Assembly: GCF_018260405.1 (NCBI RefSeq) | Contig: NZ_JAGLBG010000016.1 | Coordinates: 1-33,042, forward strand | Source: Deinococcus sp. | Lineage (GTDB): Bacteria; Deinococcota; Deinococci; Deinococcales; Deinococcaceae | Length of the DNA: 33,042 nt | Direction: 5' to 3' | Shown here: one piece after another, positions 28,192 through 33,042 of the stretch | How positions within the stretch are numbered: the first letter of the stretch is position 1 | Layout: each line of letters starts with the position of its first letter | Position numbers and translations under genes: made by a program | Notes under the pieces: model-generated | Database searches by the model: none | What the model saw: only the letters and a program-made list of their open reading frames with translations | Told to the model about the DNA's origin: nothing

Positions 28192-28238
28192 AAAAAAGAG
28201 GCAGGAGGAAGCGACTGTTTAGCCCGCTTCTCCCCTGC
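28192..28238 (-). terminator. Leaky terminator/attenuator between dppA and dppB
   Basis: On the minus strand GCAGGGGAGAAGCG and CGCTTCCTCCTGC form an imperfect stem (28225-28238 with 28201-28213), then CTC and six T. Read-through would supply dppB and dppC. Confidence 0.65.
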
Positions 28239-28294
28239 ACCGTCACTTCGTCTAGCACGCCCTTTCAGGCACCATCTTGGGCCACAGGGGGCTT

Positions 28295-30055
<1,761 letters not shown>

Positions 30056-30112
30056 TAGTGGTCCTCCGGGGAACAAGGGTAAACTCTTACCCTATCTGTA
30101 GTTGGTCAAGGC

Positions 30113-30140
30113 AGTATAAGGTCTGTTTAAGAGGTGTCAA
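30113..30140 (-). promoter_or_regulatory. Strong promoter of dppA
   Basis: Minus strand: -35 TTGACA (30135-30140), 16-nt spacer, -10 TATACT (30113-30118). Transcription would start near 30106, leaving a leader of about 50 nt with the Shine-Dalgarno. Confidence 0.82.
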
Positions 30141-30198
30141 GGCTAAAAGCGCTTTCTAGAATTCTGTGTGTGAGACGGCGAAAGGCCGACCGCAGGCC

Positions 30199-30321
30199 GT
30201 GACCCCACTCACCTTGAAAAAGAAAGCCAAAAAGGACTTTCAGGCCGCCCCCGAGAAGGTAAACGGTCAAAAGCCCTTTCAATCAATAAGTTGTTTCGGA
30301 AGTACTAGGAGTACGCCCTGA
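30199..30321 (+). CDS. Doubtful 40-residue Lys-rich frame
   Basis: A GTG-started frame (VTPLTLKKKAKKDF near the start) runs to TGA at 30319-30321 in the gap between dppA and the Fe-S carrier. It is basic and hydrophilic. No clear ribosome site or -10 precedes it and I recognise no family. It may be chance. Confidence 0.2.
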   Translation: MTPLTLKKKAKKDFQAAPEKVNGQKPFQSISCFGSTRSTP

Positions 30322-30331
30322 TGACTGCCGA

Positions 30332-30754
30332 TTAATGACTGCCGCAGCCGCCGCTGTTTTCGCCATCGGGAGACTGAGTGCCATCGGTACGGAAAGAATG
30401 CCCGCAGCCGCATGAGCTGGTGGCATTGGGGTTGTTGACGCTGAAACCGCCGCCCATCATATTTTCGACAAAGTCGACTTCGCTGCCGCGCAGCAGGTCA
30501 ATGCTCATGCGGTCGACCAGCAACTTGATTCCACGGTCGACCACGATAGTATCGCCGTCAAGTTCACGGTCATCAATCGCCATGCCGTACTGGTAACCGC
30601 TGCACCCACCACTCTTGATAAAAACGCGCACACCAGCGTTTTCCTTGCCGCTTCCGGCCAGAATATCTTTGGCCTTCTGAGCACCGAATTCACTGATGGT
30701 AAGGGGCTTGAGGGTGATATCGCCCTGGGATTCAGAGTGAGTCGAGGCTGTCAT
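30332..30754 (-). CDS. A-type iron-sulfur carrier (HesB/IscA/ErpA family)
   Basis: 140 residues. It carries Fe-S clusters to target proteins. The three cluster-ligand cysteines are present: Cys51 in GGCSGYQYG, and Cys115 and Cys117 in SSCGCGHSF. The domain usually ends at this last motif, but here a 20-residue Gly/Ser/Asp-rich tail with one more cysteine (Cys137, GGCGSH) follows. Which of ErpA, IscA or SufA it replaces cannot be told. ATG 30754 follows TACGCT (30761-30766) by 6 nt with no Shine-Dalgarno, so the mRNA is likely leaderless; the longer frame to 30781 is rejected. Confidence 0.92.
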   Translation of the reverse strand: MTASTHSESQGDITLKPLTISEFGAQKAKDILAGSGKENAGVRVFIKSGGCSGYQYGMAIDDRELDGDTIVVDRGIKLLVDRMSIDLLRGSEVDFVENMMGGGFSVNNPNATSSCGCGHSFRTDGTQSPDGENSGGCGSH

Positions 30755-30760
30755 GAGTGA

Positions 30761-30766
30761 AGCGTA
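30761..30766 (-). promoter_or_regulatory. -10 element for the leaderless Fe-S carrier gene
   Basis: TACGCT on the minus strand ends 6 nt before ATG 30754. Confidence 0.6.
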
Positions 30767-30810
30767 ACACTTTTGCGCCAATACAACCGTGCCAAAAAAG
30801 CAAAGGGAAG

Positions 30811-30952
30811 TTAAGAGCAGTTCTCCGAAGTATGGACACGCCGGAACAATACCGCCGCCCCCTTCATTCTCCGTCCTGCGCTTTCTTTTTCACTCGTTCC
30901 ACTCGGCAAAAAGATGGTCAAAAGAGCACCATCCTTTTGCAAAATGCTCTAA
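30811..30952 (+). repeat. Dispersed small repeat, copy 6 (full length, 142 bp)
   Basis: It opens TTAAGAGCAGTTCTCCG (one extra A) and ends TGCTCTAA. It has the same 5' module and GCAAAAAGATGGT/ACCATCCTTTTGC hairpin as copies 1 and 4. It lies upstream of two divergent genes. Confidence 0.87.
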
Positions 30953-31064
30953 GAGCCTGCCGGGTTAAGAGGGCGTCATGACGCACCTCTATCCCGAGTG
31001 GAAAGAGAAGGCAAAAAGGAGCTGCTAGTAGAAATGGCCTCATATTCCTTGAGTGTAGTCATGT

Positions 31065-31070
31065 TAAGCT
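31065..31070 (+). promoter_or_regulatory. Candidate -10 for the 86-residue protein gene
   Basis: TAAGCT ends 5 nt before ATG 31076; no Shine-Dalgarno is seen. Confidence 0.4.
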
Positions 31071-31075
31071 TAAGC

Positions 31076-31336
31076 ATGACTGCAAATGCCCCGACCAATC
31101 CGTATGCCGAATGGTTCGAGCAACTGCGGGCCGAGTATGGCGATCAGCTCAGTGCTATGCCTCTGCCTGATGGACTGCCCGAATACCTACACCAGCTCGT
31201 TCAGACGGGCGATGAAGAAGCCATCAAATTTATGCTGCGGCTGGCCTGGCAGCTCGGTGCCCAGGTCGGTTACGCCGCCGGAAGTCGTCAGGGCGAGCAG
31301 GTCAGCGTGATGCGTCCCGATCACCTGAAAGCCTAA
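31076..31336 (+). CDS. Uncharacterised 86-residue protein
   Basis: Not recognised. It is soluble and mostly helical: an acidic first half (YAEWFEQLRAEYGDQLSAM), a Pro-rich turn (PLPDGLPEY), then an amphipathic helix (EEAIKFMLRLAWQLGAQVGYAAG). The composition looks like a real protein, with Gln- and Glu-rich helices and GC-rich third positions. ATG 31076 fits the leaderless pattern (TAAGCT 5 nt upstream); the frame upstream to 30998 is rejected because it has no start signal. The gene sits alone between repeat copy 6 and two hairpins, so context gives no clue to its role. Confidence 0.65.
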   Translation: MTANAPTNPYAEWFEQLRAEYGDQLSAMPLPDGLPEYLHQLVQTGDEEAIKFMLRLAWQLGAQVGYAAGSRQGEQVSVMRPDHLKA

Positions 31337-31345
31337 GCGACACAC

Positions 31346-31386
31346 CAGCCGCAGCCCATGAGACGTTAAGTCATGGGCTGCGGCTG
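31346..31386. terminator. Perfect 16-bp stem-loop, 9-nt loop
   Basis: CAGCCGCAGCCCATGA at 31346-31361 pairs fully with 31371-31386 around GACGTTAAG. No T-tract follows, so factor-independent termination is doubtful, but its place right after the 86-residue gene suggests a 3'-end role. Confidence 0.55.
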
Positions 31387-31388
31387 CG

Positions 31389-31413
31389 CCGTATCGACGT
31401 TTACGTCATACGG
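31389..31413. repeat. Second hairpin after the 86-residue gene
   Basis: CCGTAT plus GACGT pair with ACGTC plus ATACGG around TT, with one bulged C. It starts 2 nt after the 16-bp hairpin. Confidence 0.55.
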
Positions 31414-31493
31414 TACTGAGTCTAAGGTCGTGTGCGTGCCGCGCCAGTAAAGGGGCCAGATCATCCATACCTCAGGCTAAGGCAAACAACCGC

Positions 31494-31522
31494 AAAAAGC
31501 GCCCCACACCAGGTGGAACGCT
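31494..31522 (-). terminator. Terminator of the cytochrome b operon
   Basis: On the minus strand AGCGTTCCAC and GTGGGGCGCT pair (two G-T pairs) and run directly into TTTTT. It lies 21 bp after the cytochrome b stop. Confidence 0.75.
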
Positions 31523-31542
31523 TCATAGAGGAACGGAACGGT

Positions 31543-32874
31543 TTAGTCGTGCGAGTGCGCTACGTGATCTTGCCCACGGGCCAGACGTTCACGCTTGTCG
31601 GCGTCGTGCATACGGCCAATCAGACGCACGATCGCCAGGGTCAGGAAGTACATCACGACAGGAACGACGAACACGAGAATCCAGAGCACCGTGTTGGCGT
31701 TACCGCTGTTCAGAACGCCGCCGCTGATAAGGTCGGGCTTGTACCCGGCCAGCGACATGACCAGCATAAAGGCCATAAACGCTACCCCCGCCGCCAGACG
31801 TTTGGGGTGGTTGGTGGGATTCTCGGCGTAGTAGAGGTTTTCCTTGCTTTTGTCGAGCAGAGGCGTCAGGAACAGCAGGGCCAGCGGAATGGCCGGGAAC
31901 AGCATGGCCCCGATGAATTCGGAGGTTAGGGTGCCGTTGCCGGGCAGGTGAATGTCGATACTGGGAATAATAGCCAGCGCACCGAAGACCCACAGCAGAT
32001 ACCAGTCGGGCTTGATGTTGTTGATGGGCACGGTGCTGGGCGGCCCGAAGAACTCGACAGGGTGAACCGGCATATAGGCGGAAAACAGCATCACGATGCC
32101 GGCAAACAGCAGCGCCAGCAGCAGCATGATCGGAGTCTGCTGGGTCATCAGTGGCACGCCCACGATTTTCTTGTAGGCCAGTCGCTTGGCGTACTGCGGC
32201 TGGGTGTGCTTCTGCTTAATCATGAGGAGCATGTGCGCCCCGGTAGTCGCCAGCAAAATCATGGGCAGCAGCATGATGTGATAGCCGTAAATACGCGGAA
32301 TGATCCCGTCGCCAGGAAAGTTGCCAGCGAAAGCGACCTGCGCGAGCCAAGCACCAACCCAGGGAATCGAAGCCACGATGCCGTAGATCACCTTGACGGT
32401 GTTATAGGCGTAGTTGTCGTAGGGCAGGATGTACCCGGTCACGGCGGTTAGCGCAGCGAAGATCATGGCGAGCAGCCCGATCCACCAGTTGATTTCACGC
32501 GGCTTCTTGAAGGCGCCTGTAAAGTAGACCCGCATCATGTGAACCACGGCGGCGGCGACCATGATATTGGCGCACCAGTGGTGAATGCGGCGCAGCATGT
32601 CGCCGTAAGGCATGGCATTGATCTTGAGGGCCGAGTGATAGGCCGCCGGAACCAGGTTAGGCTTGTCCGCGCTGCCAGGATCGAACGAATTGATAACCAG
32701 CGAGTTGCTCGGTTCGTAAGACAGCGCCAGCAAAATGCCGGTCAGAATCAGGATAACCAGACTGAACAGCGTGATTTCACCCAGAAAGAAACTGTGGTGA
32801 ACGGGGAAGGCTTTACGCAGGAACTTGTCGTTCAGGCGCGAGAGGTGCAGGCGTTCATCGAGCCACTGGTTCAT
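31543..32874 (-). CDS. Cytochrome b of a quinol-oxidising bc-type complex
   Basis: 443 residues with about eight membrane helices, so the b6-like and subunit IV-like parts are fused in one chain. Haem ligands are His98/His112 (13 between, helix B) and His199/His214 (14 between, helix D); the longer second spacing is the cytochrome b6 type. The quinol-site motif is PDWY (289-292) instead of PEWY. It passes electrons from menaquinol to the Rieske protein. ATG 32874 overlaps the Rieske stop (ATGA), with GGAGAG upstream, so the two are coupled. The C-terminus is His/Asp-rich (HVAHSHD). Confidence 0.92.
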   Translation of the reverse strand: MNQWLDERLHLSRLNDKFLRKAFPVHHSFFLGEITLFSLVILILTGILLALSYEPSNSLVINSFDPGSADKPNLVPAAYHSALKINAMPYGDMLRRIHHWCANIMVAAAVVHMMRVYFTGAFKKPREINWWIGLLAMIFAALTAVTGYILPYDNYAYNTVKVIYGIVASIPWVGAWLAQVAFAGNFPGDGIIPRIYGYHIMLLPMILLATTGAHMLLMIKQKHTQPQYAKRLAYKKIVGVPLMTQQTPIMLLLALLFAGIVMLFSAYMPVHPVEFFGPPSTVPINNIKPDWYLLWVFGALAIIPSIDIHLPGNGTLTSEFIGAMLFPAIPLALLFLTPLLDKSKENLYYAENPTNHPKRLAAGVAFMAFMLVMSLAGYKPDLISGGVLNSGNANTVLWILVFVVPVVMYFLTLAIVRLIGRMHDADKRERLARGQDHVAHSHD

Positions 32875-33042
32875 CCGAGAGCACTCTCCACTGCTTGCTT
32901 ACGGGCTTCCCATTCATCCTTGCTAAAGCCGTAAGGGGGGGTCAGGAAAAAATCGCTGACCACGATCTTATCGCCGTCCATCTTGATCGGAAGCTGCGCC
33001 AGGGGGGCAGGAGGTGGCCCGCCCGTAACCCGGCAGCCGTGC
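32871..33042 (-). CDS. Rieske iron-sulfur protein (partial, C-terminal 56 residues)
   Basis: Only the last 56 residues are in the window. HGCRVTGGPPPAPLAQLPI resembles the end of the Rieske [2Fe-2S] domain, where the cluster loop is followed by a GGPxPxPL segment; the tail is VSDFFLTPPYGFSKDEWEARKQAVESALG. The cluster motifs lie off the right edge. Identity rests on this end plus the overlap with cytochrome b. Confidence 0.75.
   Translation of the reverse strand, partial: HGCRVTGGPPPAPLAQLPIKMDGDKIVVSDFFLTPPYGFSKDEWEARKQAVESALG

Overview
The window is a core-genome stretch of a GC-rich bacterium that is almost certainly a Deinococcus. The evidence is: many start codons 5-9 nt after a TANNNT hexamer (leaderless mRNAs, a known Deinococcus habit); a PriA without helicase motifs, as in D. 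radiodurans; a MurE lacking the diaminopimelate motif (Deinococcus uses L-ornithine); two endonuclease III paralogues; a class II (B12-dependent) ribonucleotide reductase; and about 140-bp dispersed small repeats. The species cannot be named from sequence reading.

Layout. 1-446 is the N-terminal part of a branched-chain amino-acid binding protein (-). 982-2762 (+) holds a hotdog thioesterase, an SMP-30/gluconolactonase protein and a small membrane protein. 2995-3100 (-) is the SRP (4.5S) RNA, directly against a dispersed repeat. 3265-9426 (-) holds nrdJ, a coiled-coil zinc-ribbon protein, an MFS transporter, endonuclease III and tRNA-Asp. 9716-13930 (-) holds fmt-def, a PaaI-like thioesterase, a ROK kinase, a 100-aa protein and a YbgC-like thioesterase. 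An FtsB/DivIC-like protein diverges at 13966 (+). 14545-15852 holds a repeat with a second mobile element nested in it, a DUF2231 membrane protein and another repeat copy. 15857-19582 (-) holds pseudohelicase PriA and a DUF2270 protein. 19704-22193 (+) holds murE and a second endonuclease III. 22200-23228 (-) is an AcuI-like oxidoreductase, 23416-24873 (+) a nitronate-monooxygenase-like flavoprotein. 24843-26091 (-) is ruvC-prsW. 26186-30055 (-) is a dipeptide ABC transporter (dppA, dppB, dppC, no ATPases). 30332-30754 (-) is an A-type Fe-S carrier, 31076-31336 (+) an unknown 86-aa protein, and 31543-33042 (-) cytochrome b with the end of a Rieske protein.

Function. DNA repair and replication restart (two Nth, RuvC, PriA), dNTP synthesis (NrdJ), start of translation and protein maturation (Fmt, Def, tRNA-Asp, SRP RNA), cell wall and division (MurE, FtsB-like), respiration (cytochrome b, Rieske) and peptide uptake are represented. 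I saw no defence island, prophage, CRISPR array or biosynthetic cluster. The most unusual content is regulatory and structural: pervasive leaderless starts, three exactly 48-residue repeats in the pseudohelicase PriA, an altered MurE substrate motif, modular hairpin repeats with a nested IS66-like MITE, and a possible leaderless leader peptide before the DUF2270 gene.
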